Assembly: GCA_033439795.1 (NCBI GenBank)
Contig: JAUTDP010000008.1
Coordinates: 1,736,001 to 1,800,000, forward strand
Source of the DNA: Sordaria brevicollis
Taxonomy: Eukaryota; Ascomycota; Sordariomycetes; Sordariales; Sordariaceae
Length of the DNA: 64,000 bases
Reading direction: 5' to 3'
The notes under the pieces are model-generated. The model did no database searches, was not told the DNA's origin, and saw nothing but the letters and a program-made list of their open reading frames with translations. Numbering within the stretch: the stretch's first letter is position 1; each line of letters starts with the position of its first letter. The translations under genes and the position numbers were made by a program. Of the stretch, positions 1 through 10,693 are shown one piece after another.

Positions 1-59
1 TGAGAGGAGATTAAGGGTTAACCTTAACGTGGCGCCTTAGACCGCTCGGCCATCTTGCC
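1..59 (-). tRNA. tRNA-Leu(AAG), 5' part, cut by window edge
   Basis: Read on the minus strand from 59, the sequence begins GGCAAGATGGCCGAGCGG, a typical fungal leucine tRNA start with an A-box (TGGCCGAGCGG). After the D arm come stem CCACG and loop TTAAGGT, which gives anticodon AAG. The sequence after the loop (TAACCCTTAATC...) does not return to the stem, so an intron appears to start just 3' of the anticodon. The 3' half, including the T arm, lies beyond position 1. Confidence 0.8.
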
Positions 60-550
60 TTGATGAAAGAACATGGGCAATTGTTGACATTAAGAGCCAC
101 GGCCGTGGTGTATCGCATCTCCCCAAAACACGATGCGTCGGCTTTTATTGTAGCTCGGTTCAACCCCGTCCGTGCGTTGCGACATGTTTGATAAACGGTT
201 ATCGAGACTCGAGTTGTCGGGCTCGAATACTAGTTTTTAGTTCGTGGGAAGCTAATAGTGTTTTGAAAGTGGTAGCGGAATTAGTACGTTGATTGAAATC
301 CCGGTAATAGCGGTCCGTAAGCGGACCCAAACATCTCTGTTGCGTCCACAATTATTTAGTAATAAGTTCTATACGGTTACTACTTAGAGACACTTTCAAC
401 AAAAACTCCTCAAGTCCTAAATCCAAAATGCAATAAAAAAAGGGGGGAAAGGGCGAACCTCTAGATACCTGCTTGATCAGACACAAGCTGGATGCCCAAA
501 AACGCAAAAGGGAAAGCGGGGCCTTAAGGACTGAAAGGCGCCAAAAAACA
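60..550. other. Spacer between tRNA genes
   Basis: I see no gene here. A T-run on the minus strand (A6 at 543-548 on the plus strand) just below the His tRNA fits its Pol III terminator. Confidence 0.5.
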
Positions 551-637
551 TGGGATTGCCAGGAATCGAACCTGGGTCCTCTCGGATCGCTGTGAAGAAC
601 CACAACGAGAAGTACTGACCACTATACTACAATCCCC
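551..637 (-). tRNA. tRNA-His(GTG) with short intron
   Basis: The minus strand folds as a tRNA. The acceptor GGGATTG pairs with CAATCCC, an extra G at position -1 (637) is typical of tRNA-His, and the T arm CCAGG-TTCGATT-CCTGG carries a B-box. The anticodon loop TTGTGGT gives GTG (His). The 3' half of the anticodon stem (CGAGA) is reached only after about 14 extra bases, so the gene has a small canonical intron after the anticodon. A run of six T follows within a few bases and would terminate Pol III. Confidence 0.9.
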
Positions 638-1345
638 TTTGTTGAAAAGGTCGGCCGGATGTGGTGTCTATCAGCGAACGGTGGGGAGATGGCAACGTGG
701 ACACATTTACCGCCCCGCGACTCTGCTGCTCGTCTGCATTGCTATAGGTAGTTGGGAGATCGTTTGCAGAAAGGATATCGTGATATACTGACTAGGTTGG
801 TCCGTGAATGGTCGAAGTCCCAGGTCTAAGGGAGCTTGCTAATCTTTGCGTGGAGGCGGGTCGTCGTGGAAGGTGAAACTCTGTGACAATGATAATAAGC
901 CATCTGAATCTTAGGCCGAGTTCCGTGAAGGTGACAAGAACGGCCCGGTAGAACTGAACAACCCCCTTCGCTCCCGTCATTCCACGTCCCACACAAATGC
1001 GTGTTAACCCAAGAGTCGTGTGTATGTTGAATTTTGATTTGACAAGATTGAATGATAGTCGTATGTATGTCAGAAAAGCGCTTGCTGCATAAGCGACCGT
1101 TGTACATGATGCGACGCCTGACGCCAATATGAAATGCAAATACCCATAGATATACCCAGCCGAACAGACGAAACCTCAAGGGAGATGATGAGAGCGGGTG
1201 ATCAATTCTCCATGGCCAGCCATTCATGTTCTTTCCTTCTTTTTTGTTTTTCCCTGTCGATGAAACACATGCCTGACAAGCCTGGGAACACTGGCTATGC
1301 CCACCGAAAGTGCATGCTGTTGTGTTTCTCACACTCGCCCAATAC
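638..1345. other. Intergenic / 3' flank of syn8
   Basis: No convincing coding sequence. The short open frames here have no recognisable protein character. The right part is probably the 3' UTR of the SNARE gene. Confidence 0.4.
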
Positions 1346-2286
1346 TCACTTGAGTATAATGATCAGAAGCACCAAGATGATGATTAGTGCAAGGATGATG
1401 CCCATCTGCTTGAACTCTCCGCTGTTGTTCGCTGCCCTTGCAAAGCGTCCGACGCGATCTCTTGCTCGATCAAGTGTGTTTTGATGCCTGTCCACTGCTC
1501 GCTCGCTCTCATCCAGCATCATCACCTGACTGTCCAACTCGTCGCCAATTTGCATACTCAGCTCGCGCTGCCGTGAGATGCTAGCTCCAAGAGCGTCAAG
1601 CTGGGCGTCCTGCTCCTCCAGAATTCGCTGATGATAGGCGTGAATCTGCGTATTGTCCATGTCTTGACCGTCAATGGTGTCACGGTAGCCGGCTGTGTCG
1701 TCGTTCAAGGCGGGGTCATCGCGGTATGGAAGCAGCTGGGAACGCGCAGATTTGTTGCCAGCAGGGGCTTGGGCTTCGAGGTCACTGTTGGGTGACGAGA
1801 AACGGACGGTCTTGGAAGCACGCCGTTCCATAGGCGGGGGTGTTGTCGTGGACGAGGCTAGAGGCTTCGATGACTGGGCATGGGCAAAGTCTTCGGCGAG
1901 AGTAGGGTCATTGGGTTGGGTGAGTGTCGAGGTGGTGGCAGGCGAAGCGTAGCCATGGAACTGGGAGGTGAGGTCGTCGAACTGCTTTTGGAGAGACGAG
2001 AGAGTATCATTCAGCGTGGAAGCCTTTCTGAATGGACGTATGCATGTTAGTGGCTAGTATATCGCGAGGCAAGAGAGGACAAAGCATACGCTTCGTCGCC
2101 AGCATCTTGAAGACGCTGATGTTCGGCTCGAAGAGATTCGAGACCCTCGCGGAACTGGTCAAGTGATCGTGAGATATGGCCATCTTGAGTATCGCTAGAC
2201 AGTTTAAGCGTCTTTGCTCGTTGCCTTTCAAGGAGTGACAGCTTGATATGGTCGGCGAGAAGGAGAAGGGCGTTGGGATTCGACAT
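1346..2286 (-). CDS. syn8: Syn8-type Qc-SNARE, one intron
   Basis: Tail-anchored SNARE acting in endosomal/vacuolar membrane fusion. ATG is at 2286, exon 1 is 2090-2286, intron 2028-2089 (GTATGC ... CACTAAC ... TTCAG), exon 2 1346-2027; 879 nt, 292 aa. The phase closes exactly (GC|A gives Ala). The N-terminal part is helical. Around residues 205-265 lies the SNARE helix, with heptads including QDAQLDALGASISRQ and a central Q layer (MQIGDELDSQ). The last ~17 residues are a hydrophobic anchor rich in L and I (ILALIIILVLLIIILK). Length and order (N-terminal domain, linker, SNARE motif, C-terminal anchor) match fungal Syn8/syntaxin-8. The stop TGA lies inside a donor-like AAGTGAGT, so a further small 3' exon cannot be excluded. 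It is divergent from the AT-hook gene at 2938. Confidence 0.88.
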
Positions 2287-2937
2287 GGTGGTGGTCGGTA
2301 GGTGGCTTGTTTGCGACCTTGTTTGTGTTCGAGGTTCCGCGGTTACGCTAGAGGTAACTTATCGCGAATCGACGGCCGACGGTGTGCGGCAGGTGCTCAA
2401 CAACACTGCAATGAACGAAAAGTCCGGGATAGAAGCAGATCACTTGCAAAACAAAGAAATCGTTGAGCGAAAGGACATGGCCGTGATGTTGATGTAGAGG
2501 TATGGAAGTGGTTGAGGAGAGAGTGGAGGTTGAGCCCAGGTTGATGAGGTTGATGAGGTCGAGGTAAAGTTGGCGGTTGTTGCAGGAACATCGGCGGGGG
2601 TTTCACTGGCAGCACAGGGCAGTTCCAGGTTGCAGCGACGGGCGGCAGCAGGAACGCCCCATTACGCACCTGCCCGGGGGGGGGGGGGGGGGGGGTTTCA
2701 GGCCTATCGTAGTCTAGGCTCTCCTGCCAAGACACGTTTTGTCTGGCGCCATGGCCCGTGCACACTGGCGAATCGAGAAGTCCAGCCCTCGCATTTGGGC
2801 TGGCTTGTAGCTGTGTTTACTTCCTACAAATAAAGCCTCGTGCCCTTCGGCTACATCACCTGTTTCTTGTAGAGCGACCCTCCAATTGGGTTCATCTTCG
2901 ACTCGCCTTCTCAAATCCATCTCGACACATCACGCCC
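2287..2937. promoter_or_regulatory. Divergent promoter region of syn8 and AT-hook gene
   Basis: This 651-bp spacer separates two divergent start codons and must hold both promoters and leaders. The only striking element is a homopolymer of 20 G at 2676-2695. No TATA box stands out. Confidence 0.45.
2676..2695. repeat. G20 homopolymer
   Basis: Uninterrupted run of 20 guanines, preceded by CCC and followed by TTT. It is capable of forming G-quadruplex or slipping in replication. Confidence 0.9.
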
Positions 2938-3984
2938 ATGGCAGACTCGGGTGTCGGCAGAGCAGAGGTCGGGGCACAACCTCAGGACCATGCTCTCGCA
3001 TCGGCCGTGCCCGGAAATCTCAACACGAACACACACACCATCGCTTCTCCAGTGACGGGCACGGAGACGGGGACACCAGGACCATCGACTGCTGTTTCTG
3101 GGGAGGGTGGTGATATCATCCAGGGAGGAGGAGGGGGAGAGAACGGAGAAGGAGGAGACCTTCCGGCGGCCTTTCCAAAGAGGCGAAGGGGTCGGCCTCC
3201 CGGTCGTCCGAATAGGACAGTCAGGGAGGATGATTACCAGGAGAACCCGCTGGTCCAGGCGTGGAACGCGGCCAAGGAGGAGCAACCTCTGCAGGCTGTC
3301 GCCATCCGGGTGAAAGATGCCCTGACTACCCAGTCTCTTGTTCACGATACCCAGCGGGCCATCTTCAACGACTGTCCCAGCCGCGAGTACATCTACTTTG
3401 TCAACGGATGGATCACGGCCCGCCACATCGCCTCCCAACGGCCCAGTTATGTCAACGGTCTGCTCATCCACTCACGTGGCACAGATGCCCCGGTGCAGTG
3501 CAACCAGTGTGCTGAACGCCGCACCAAGAACGCCTTGGGTCCCTTTATCGTCTGCCGGATCTTGCCCGGAAGCTTCCACAACAGCTGTTCAAACTGCAAG
3601 TGGTTCGACAACACGTCAGCCTGCTCGCTGTATACGGGACCTACTCCCAACCGGAAACGCAAGGCCAAGGCCCTCTCTTCTGGATCAAACCCGGAGGAAA
3701 ACAATGCCCCGAACGGAACTCCCAGTGTCGGCGCTGATCACCAGCAACAAGTCGGTCCTGATCAGATGGTGATGGCTCAGGGGAACGCCCAGTATACCAC
3801 TATGCAGTTGGGCATGAGAATGGCGGCCCCAGAAGCGGATATGGACGGGACGCAGGGCCTCCAGGGGATAGGTCATAACGTTGGGTTACAACACCATGGA
3901 CCAGTGGGGGTGTCTCAAAGCAATCAGCTATCACCCGAGAACGATGATGATGATGACGACAACGACGACGATAACGAAGAGTAG
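2938..3984 (+). CDS. AT-hook protein with DUF3716-like Cys domain
   Basis: Uninterrupted 348-aa frame; the start at 2938 (CCCATGG context) is chosen over in-frame upstream codons because the preceding residues look like leader sequence. The N-terminus is disordered and Gly/Thr rich. Residues ~80-92 are an AT-hook (KRRRGRPPGRPNR), which binds the minor groove of AT-rich DNA. Residues ~185-225 contain CNQC, then FIVC and NSCSNCKW, the Cys spacing I associate with the fungal DUF3716 family (function unknown). The tail is acidic (DDDDDDNDDDNEE). The likely role is nuclear and DNA-associated, inferred only from the AT-hook. The family assignment is from memory of its Cys pattern. Confidence 0.75.
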   Translation: MADSGVGRAEVGAQPQDHALASAVPGNLNTNTHTIASPVTGTETGTPGPSTAVSGEGGDIIQGGGGGENGEGGDLPAAFPKRRRGRPPGRPNRTVREDDYQENPLVQAWNAAKEEQPLQAVAIRVKDALTTQSLVHDTQRAIFNDCPSREYIYFVNGWITARHIASQRPSYVNGLLIHSRGTDAPVQCNQCAERRTKNALGPFIVCRILPGSFHNSCSNCKWFDNTSACSLYTGPTPNRKRKAKALSSGSNPEENNAPNGTPSVGADHQQQVGPDQMVMAQGNAQYTTMQLGMRMAAPEADMDGTQGLQGIGHNVGLQHHGPVGVSQSNQLSPENDDDDDDNDDDNEE

Positions 3985-5584
3985 GAAAAACACGTCTTCC
4001 CTCTCCTAACTACATATGAAAATGTTAACTCTTTGTTGATAAGCAGGAACTCTGTTGACGCTCAGCTTGCCGCCCAGCTTCTTCCCGAGATCCATGGGCA
4101 CAATGATCACCAAAGCTAACACCATGGAATCAACGCTTTTGTGAAGAAGTGATTGGCTCCTTGCTGTTCCATAATTCGTGGACAGGCAATAACATGGACT
4201 GTTTTTGACTGGGTTTGCTATCTTGTTTCCTTTCCATTGGCGCTTTCGACATCTCGGCGTTTGTTGTTTTTGTGGCTTGCGTTTTCTCTATTCTTCGTTG
4301 TTTAGGTCTCGATTATCTGTTCCAATGGTGGTCTGTCGTATACTCTTACAGACTCGGTACGGACTCGATACGGGGGCGGAGAGCTATTGAATCATGGTAT
4401 TAACGCGCATTTGTTAGTTCACAATGGAAGGGCGTCATGGGGATGTGTCGGGACGAAGGCATCAACTCAATCAAGGGGAAAGAGAAGGCTAGACACGATG
4501 CTGCGATGCTCGTGACTGCGATTGGTATGGTTGGACAGTATACGTTTCCCGTGTGATCTGGGTCTCATGGAACGCGATCGTTTACCCTTCTTATTCGTTT
4601 GACACAAGACTACAGCATTCTCTTCGATTACCCGCCCGCCAAAACAAGGGGTCATGGGTTCAGCCATTTTTCGACTAGCAAATGAAGATTCCCGACGTCA
4701 TGGTCCATCTTGAAGATGGCAATCCAAACCATATGGCCTTTTCTTCAATTCTGTCCCTTCCAGCTTCCAGTCGCCCGGCCAGAATTTCGGTACCGAGCCG
4801 TTCGCTGCCACCCCAAGATGGAAAAGTACGATCTCCATCAAGTATATTTCCCGTCAATATTCGTGGCCAAAATTTCCGAAAGCGCGCCATACTATACGTT
4901 GGTGATGACTTCCCATCCAACCGTCCCATTTTGCAATTCTCCCTTTCTTCCGTCTCTTTACCGTTGCAACACCACGATCGACAGCGCCCGGCAAACAACC
5001 CGAAGATCTCCATTGCTACTATTTGTAGCCGAGATTGGACTTGTTCATCTTAGCGCTTAAGTGCTCATTTTGGGATTATTACATCCTCACACTAAGCCCC
5101 ACTCACCTGAATGGAGAACCAGCACACCAGCACCAAGTACCAAACATTTCCCATTACCCATGAGTAGTGAGGGTTGCCTAGCTCTCTGTTCGCGCCAACT
5201 CCCATCTCTGCTTCACATTTTTGGAAGACAGACAAGTTGCCCACGAACAATGCATCATCGTTCCCTCATGATTCAGTGAATCAATCACAAACCCATTCAT
5301 TGAATCAAACAGAAATCATTTCTGTAGCCGCTCGTTTTACATACCTTCTTTTTTCCTTGTCACGACAAGCCATCAAAAGCACAAAGCCTCGGATATATAA
5401 CGACACCCTTGGCCTTTGCAATTTCCAAATTCAGCAGCATCACCGCCAGCATCATCATCAGCATCGCCGAAAAGACAACTTCAACGAGAAAAACACCACA
5501 GCTTGAACTTTCAAGCCACTATAACAACCGACCACCGCCCAAAAGAAAAAAAAAAAAAAAACACCAATCAAACGACCAGCCAAA
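3985..5584. other. Intergenic region and leader of small Cys-rich gene
   Basis: No gene is supported from 3985 to about 5390. A TATA-like ggatatataacg at 5391-5402, followed by a C/A-rich leader with CAT and CAC repeats and an A-run at 5547-5562, fits a promoter and 5' UTR for the gene starting at 5585. Confidence 0.45.
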
Positions 5585-5797
5585 ATGCCTGACTGCGCCC
5601 ACAAGACCTCCGGCAACTCATGCGGCTGCACCGCCACCGCGCCCTCGGGCCAGTCGCTCTGCGCCTGGTGCCGCGACGGTCACAAGACCATCATCAGGAA
5701 CCACCAGCGACCCGAAGATGAGGGGGGTAACCAGAACGAAGACGGGAATGTCGGGGAGGAGTTTTGCTGCTGCTCGGGGTGGCGTTCTAGGCCTTAA
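5585..5797 (+). CDS. Small Cys-rich protein, 70 aa, unknown
   Basis: I do not recognise this protein. ATG is in a strong context (CCAAAATGCC), downstream of a TATA-like box and a long unstructured leader typical of an expressed fungal gene. Eight Cys occur: C4, C13, C15, C26, C29 and a C-terminal triplet CCC (residues 62-64, EEFCCCSGWRSRP). There is no signal peptide or membrane segment. The CxC and CxxC pairs suggest metal or zinc binding. The Cys triplet near the end could be lipidated. Both are guesses. It has no introns and ends TAA before a T/G-rich 3' region. Confidence 0.6.
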   Translation: MPDCAHKTSGNSCGCTATAPSGQSLCAWCRDGHKTIIRNHQRPEDEGGNQNEDGNVGEEFCCCSGWRSRP

Positions 5798-7103
5798 GCC
5801 CATTTAAGGCGGCGAGACCGGTTTCGGTCGATTTCCTTGGGGATTGCGAGGTTTGGGAGACAGCGGCGGTGCGTTTTTGTTTTCATTTTTTTTTTTCTTG
5901 AGAAAGAGGGTGTAGGGAGGGTTCGGGATAGATTCGGAGAAGGATTTTTTTGAGTTTCTAGATTTTTTGTGTCAGTAGAGGGAGAATGGAAAACCGAGAG
6001 ATGGTGATGGGCTGGGATTTGCTGAAGGGATCATAGAAGGAGAACGCAAGCAAAATGCAATCGAGGGATCGAGAAGGGGAATTCTGATAGAGAAATAAAA
6101 AAGGGACAGACGGAATGAAAGTTTCTTGAAGCAAAAAAGCAGCGACAGATGCATCCTTTAAGAACTTTGAACAATGAGCGCGACCCACTAACCCTTGATG
6201 CCGTCCTGATATTTCCGCCGTGTTTCATGTTCCTGGAGGCACTTCCACCCCCCTGGTTCCGGACCTTTCTATGTAAATGTTGACATTATCTCGTATATGT
6301 TTCGTCATTCGCAAGTTCAAGAATCAAAAGGGAATACGGTGAGGGATTCACTACTTTAGAGTTGTCCCTGTAATTTCCCACCATTGAATCTGGTTGGGTG
6401 CCTTCCTGTCTCTGTTCGGGGTCTTTTTTGAGTCTCGATTTCTTACCCATGCGGCTGTGATTTGAATAGAGACATGCTACCAGGGAGGACCTTCATGTGT
6501 CTAATGAGACTTGAGAAGCCTTTTCTTACAATGTTCGATTTTGACTCTCTTGCTTGTAGTCAGCAACATCAAGAGAAAAAGGAGGGGAGGTACCCCCAAT
6601 CTCCCAGTTGTGCCAAACGTCTCATGACCCCAGGGAGTCGGAAGTAGACGTTAAAAATAACAACAACCCAGTTGTGCCAAGAGACAGGGTTAGGGTTCAA
6701 GAAGGGCTTTGGAGCTCCGTTTACTACCCCTGAACCACTGATCGCGATGCTATTGGAGCCAGAGCCTTTGTTCCCGTCGTGTATTAACATTGAGTGATTT
6801 CGTCGTTAATGAGTCGTGTTGATGATCTGGAGAAAAATGGGCCATGGTAGTCCGAGAACTAAAGGTCGGAAAATCAGTTGTCAAGGCAGGTCAGGTACGA
6901 TGTAGTGTCAAGAGTGTTCATCCGAAGCCTGGGGAAGGAACAATTGCTCGCGAGCGACAAGCTCTTGCGAATGTTCCCTGAAAGGCCGACCCAAAACGAC
7001 AATTCTGCATTTGCGTGTTATCCAAGTCAATCCACCCCTGGGCTCCTCCTAGAAGAAGGGAATTCCGAATTGCCCAGTTCCCCCCGGCCTCTTCTGTCAC
7101 CAT
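5798..7103. other. Intergenic
   Basis: Contains the 3' flank of the small Cys-rich gene and that of the lectin gene. I see nothing else I can support. Confidence 0.4.
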
Positions 7104-9232
7104 TCACCAAACATCCAAATCCTTCCTCCACCCACCCACCGTATCACTATGCCACGTACACTTGCCGCCCGCATAGAGGCACATGTTCCCATCATCTTGC
7201 ACCACCAGTCTCGCATCGCTCCCCGTGCCCGCAGTCTCGCTTTGCCACTTGATATTCCCCTCTTCTATCTCGCCCACGCACAGATTACCGCCCTCCGTGA
7301 TCCAGACCGAGTCCGAGTACACCGTGCGCTTTGCGCGCCAGATGATGACTTCATCAGTGCCAGAAACAAGCACGAACTCGCCCTTCTTGGTGAACTTGGC
7401 CTGATAATTGCCGCTGGTGCTCTGCAGGATGTGCTCAGGCTTCAAGGTGAATTTGGGACGCAGAGTGTCGCCGACGGAAGCGGGCTTGGTGGGGGTGAGA
7501 GAGGATTCCAGATCGGTGAGCAACCAGGCTTTGTACCGGGCCCTGTGTGGGTGATCAACGGCGCGGATGTAGGGGGTTTCGTGGTCGTCGACGATGAAGC
7601 GGGGTGGTTTGTTGCTACGGTCATAGTCATCGTACTTCCATAGGTCCAATTTGCGGTTGGACGAGCGCCAGATCATGCCGTTGGTCTCGCCTCGGACTTC
7701 GAGGACGTAGTCGTGGCCGAACTCAAGGTAGTGTGCGTCAGTGAGTCGGGTGTCATAGTTGGTAAAGTAGTAGGTGCTACTGTTGAGGCGGACACTGCGA
7801 AGGCAAAGGTTTCCAGAAGGAAGGAGGGAGAGCTCATGCTGGGCGTACTTGGAAAGAAGGGTCTGACCGATGACAAGAATCTCACCCGGTTTGAGTTCTG
7901 AGAGTCTCTTGCCAGAGAACCCCGGAAAATACCTGCCACTTCTCCAAACGACGCCATTCGACCAACCAGGGGCGTAAAGCCTCAGATCGCCGGTGTCGTC
8001 GACAACCAGACCGCCCTCTCTATCGTTCCCGTGGCGCACGTCGCGCTGTCTGTCATCTTCGTCACTGTTAATAGCGGCGTATTCGTTGATGTTGTCAGAG
8101 GACTGCCAAATTTTGGACCCATTTTCACCCCAAAGGATTATATCATCGTTGTACCCGACGGTCAGCTTCGTGGCGGTTTCATTGCGTGGGTTGGCGGAGA
8201 TGATGATGAAATCTCCTGTCTTGGTGTGGCGAACGATAATTCGGCCTTTTTCCACCGTCGCACACATATCGCCATTTCGGGAAGCAATAGACTGACCGGC
8301 AGCCAAGTACTGGCCGAGGCCAATCTTGTCACCAGATGTGACGGGAGTAAACTGGCAGCCTGTTAGTCTACAGTTGTCTCTAAAAAGTGATATAGGCAGA
8401 AATATCTTACATCACGGGGTTCGTATGTTTGTGCAGAGCCTCCATTGACGGCCCAGATGGTAATTCCATCAAGCTTCACGACTGCAGCACCGTCATCTTG
8501 GATGATTAACTCGCAATCGCCTCCGCCGCGCCTGTATCTTGTTCGAGTGGACCAAAGAGACGACTGGTCGTCACTGAAAGTTGTTATATTGCCTTCGGCA
8601 CTCAACACCAACCAGCCTCCACCCCGTCTGGAGGAAAACCTGCCCGAAGCCCACCTGGCTTGCTTGCCCTCATAGAGCACAAAGTTTCCGTCGTTTTGAA
8701 GGGTAAGGGTGAACCTGCCGTTAGGGGAGGTGAGCGCTTCTCCAGCAATAAGCCTTTCACCGCCCTTGATGCGATCTCTCTTAGCCACGGGGATCTCTGG
8801 GCCCGTCTTTGACGACCAGGCAATCTGGCCGTCAGTTTCAATGACCAGGTTGCCATCATCTCTGATCGCAAAGAAAGAGTTGCTGTTGCCTCTGCCGGCA
8901 GTACCCGTCGCCCATTTCTGGTCGCCCGACCACGTGAGTAGCTCTAGTTCTCCGTCCTTGCGGAAGACAAGCCTCTCGGCGGCAACGCCAGGAGTCTTAC
9001 CCCTCTCCCAGATCGGGCTCTCACCCTTTCTGCAGAGGACCAAGTTGCAGTCCTCCTGCATGACGAGAGTATACTCGCCGTTAGGAGAAGAAATGCGCTG
9101 GCCATTCGTCAACTCCTCGCCAGCATTGAGACGGTCCTTGCTACCCACTTCGGCACTCGTGGGCTTCTCGGGTTCCTTCTGTGCTGTTAGTTGAATATCC
9201 TTGAATTCCCCAAACTTGGAAAAGCTTACCAT
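7104..9232 (-). CDS. Multi-repeat B-lectin (bulb-type lectin) domain protein
   Basis: Predicted mannose-type lectin fold protein without signal peptide, so probably cytosolic. The ATG at 9230-9232 is followed directly by a possible intron (9179-9229, GTAAGC ... CTAAC ... CACAG, 51 nt). That intron is also open and in frame, so retention adds 17 residues. The second intron is 8352-8410 (GTAAGA ... CTAAC ... CAG, phase 0). The protein (about 690 aa) is made of beta-type repeats with the QxDxNxVxY-like signature: LQNDGNFVLYEG, IRDDGNLVIE and MQEDCNLVLC in the N half; QDDGNMCLYAGG and DDTGDLRLYAPG in the C half. Several copies have lost canonical residues, so not every site would bind sugar. The length suggests at least two, perhaps three, B-lectin units. 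Function in fungi is unclear; nothing adjacent helps. Confidence 0.82.
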
Positions 9233-10693
9233 GATTAGCGTATTTGTTGGCGATAGAGATGATAGAAGGTGATGATTGTTCAGGATAGGTGGGTTTACAG
9301 GGAGCACAGGAAGGATGTGATAATGCTAAAACAAATCAACATCAAATTGGGCTTCGTCTACTTCATACCTGCCCCTACCTTTTATACTTCCAAGTTTCAT
9401 CCTCGTCTTCTCCCAACACCTACTGTTGACAATAGATGGTCTTGAGCCATAGGCCTCCCAAGGCAGAGCTGTCGCCGCCAAGGTAACCACGAACAGAACA
9501 CAAGGCCGACTATCGACTCGGATAGACCGACGGCACCCTCCCTCTTAACTGCACAGCTGCTAACTTTCAAGCCACTCGGCCCAAATCTTACACCAGGTTT
9601 CCCAAGCGGGATCTCGGCACATTGAGGATAGCCTGGACATGGCAAACTTTCGACGAAGAAAGAGCACCCACATTGTGGGATACATATACAGCGCAGTGTT
9701 GATAGGAATGGGAATGGGTTTATTGAGGTCTAGGGGGAGGCCTGGACCCGACCGGAGGTTGCGGCTGAGAGACACTTGTACCGGGTTTAAAGACTACTGT
9801 AGCCTGGAAAGTCGGGGTTCAGCTCCATTTCCACAGGGGAATGGTCGCTTTCAGTCCACAGCACAATCGATAGCGCTGAATTATCGTCTCTTTTCGATAC
9901 TTGGAGGCAACCGGAAAGAAAAGAAACGAAGGTGGGATCGGATCAAAAGAGAAAGTGTCAATCGCTACTGTCTCCAGAAAGTGCGCATGTTTGCGTATTC
10001 GTTCATTCACTCGGACTCTGGTTTGTGGTTTTGGAGTTGGTGAAGGAGGGACGGATACCTATGGATGGGTTAAGCACGGAGCGGGGGCCTTGGAGGTACT
10101 GAATATGATTTTGATGAAGGAATGTTTGTAAAAAGTACTTAGTGCACATCCTCACCAATAACAGTGCAGACGGAAGAGCTTCTTAAAGCTCAACTACATA
10201 ATTTGGCCCTTTAGTTGCATTTCTATCCTTGTATAAGCCAATCTTTTTAACCTTGTGTACCGGTATGGTCACCATCACGTGGCAGCGTGTGCTCAATTGA
10301 CCAGGGTTCTTTCCGCCCTTCTTCTGGATCGCGTTTCGAATCCTTGCAACCCAGACCGTTATCGCAACTTCTCCCTCCATTACGTTATCGCACCCAACAC
10401 CAACGAGTTGAACCTCAAGGTCCTCTTTCTGAAGACAGGAAACACGGCATAACGAATTCCCACAAGACCGCAATTGCAACCATCATTACACAACCCAACG
10501 ACGGCTTAGCTACCCCTGCCCCCTCTCCATTACAAGCACAAAGACGAGCTTCCTAGGTACAGCGACATATCGAGTACCTCGGCGACAAAGGGCCGACACC
10601 CTTCACTTCAACCAGCTTCGATCAATGCTATAACTGCCGGAGAACACAAGTCCGAATCGAATTTGAGGCTATCACCACCAAAAGGTCGTCAAG
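9233..10693. other. Intergenic between lectin and tfb4 genes
   Basis: It must hold two divergent promoters. I see no gene. The stretch 10440-10690 is C/A-rich and fits the leader of tfb4. Confidence 0.4.

Noticed and set aside
150..185. GGTTCAACCCC resembling a Pol III B-box
   Set aside because: No acceptor, D or anticodon arm can be drawn around it.
4467..5060. Small overlapping frames on both strands
   Set aside because: Several equally open frames with no protein character; more likely untranslated.
6675..6700. GGGTTAGGGTT motif resembling a telomere repeat
   Set aside because: Only two units in normal intergenic DNA with genes on both sides.
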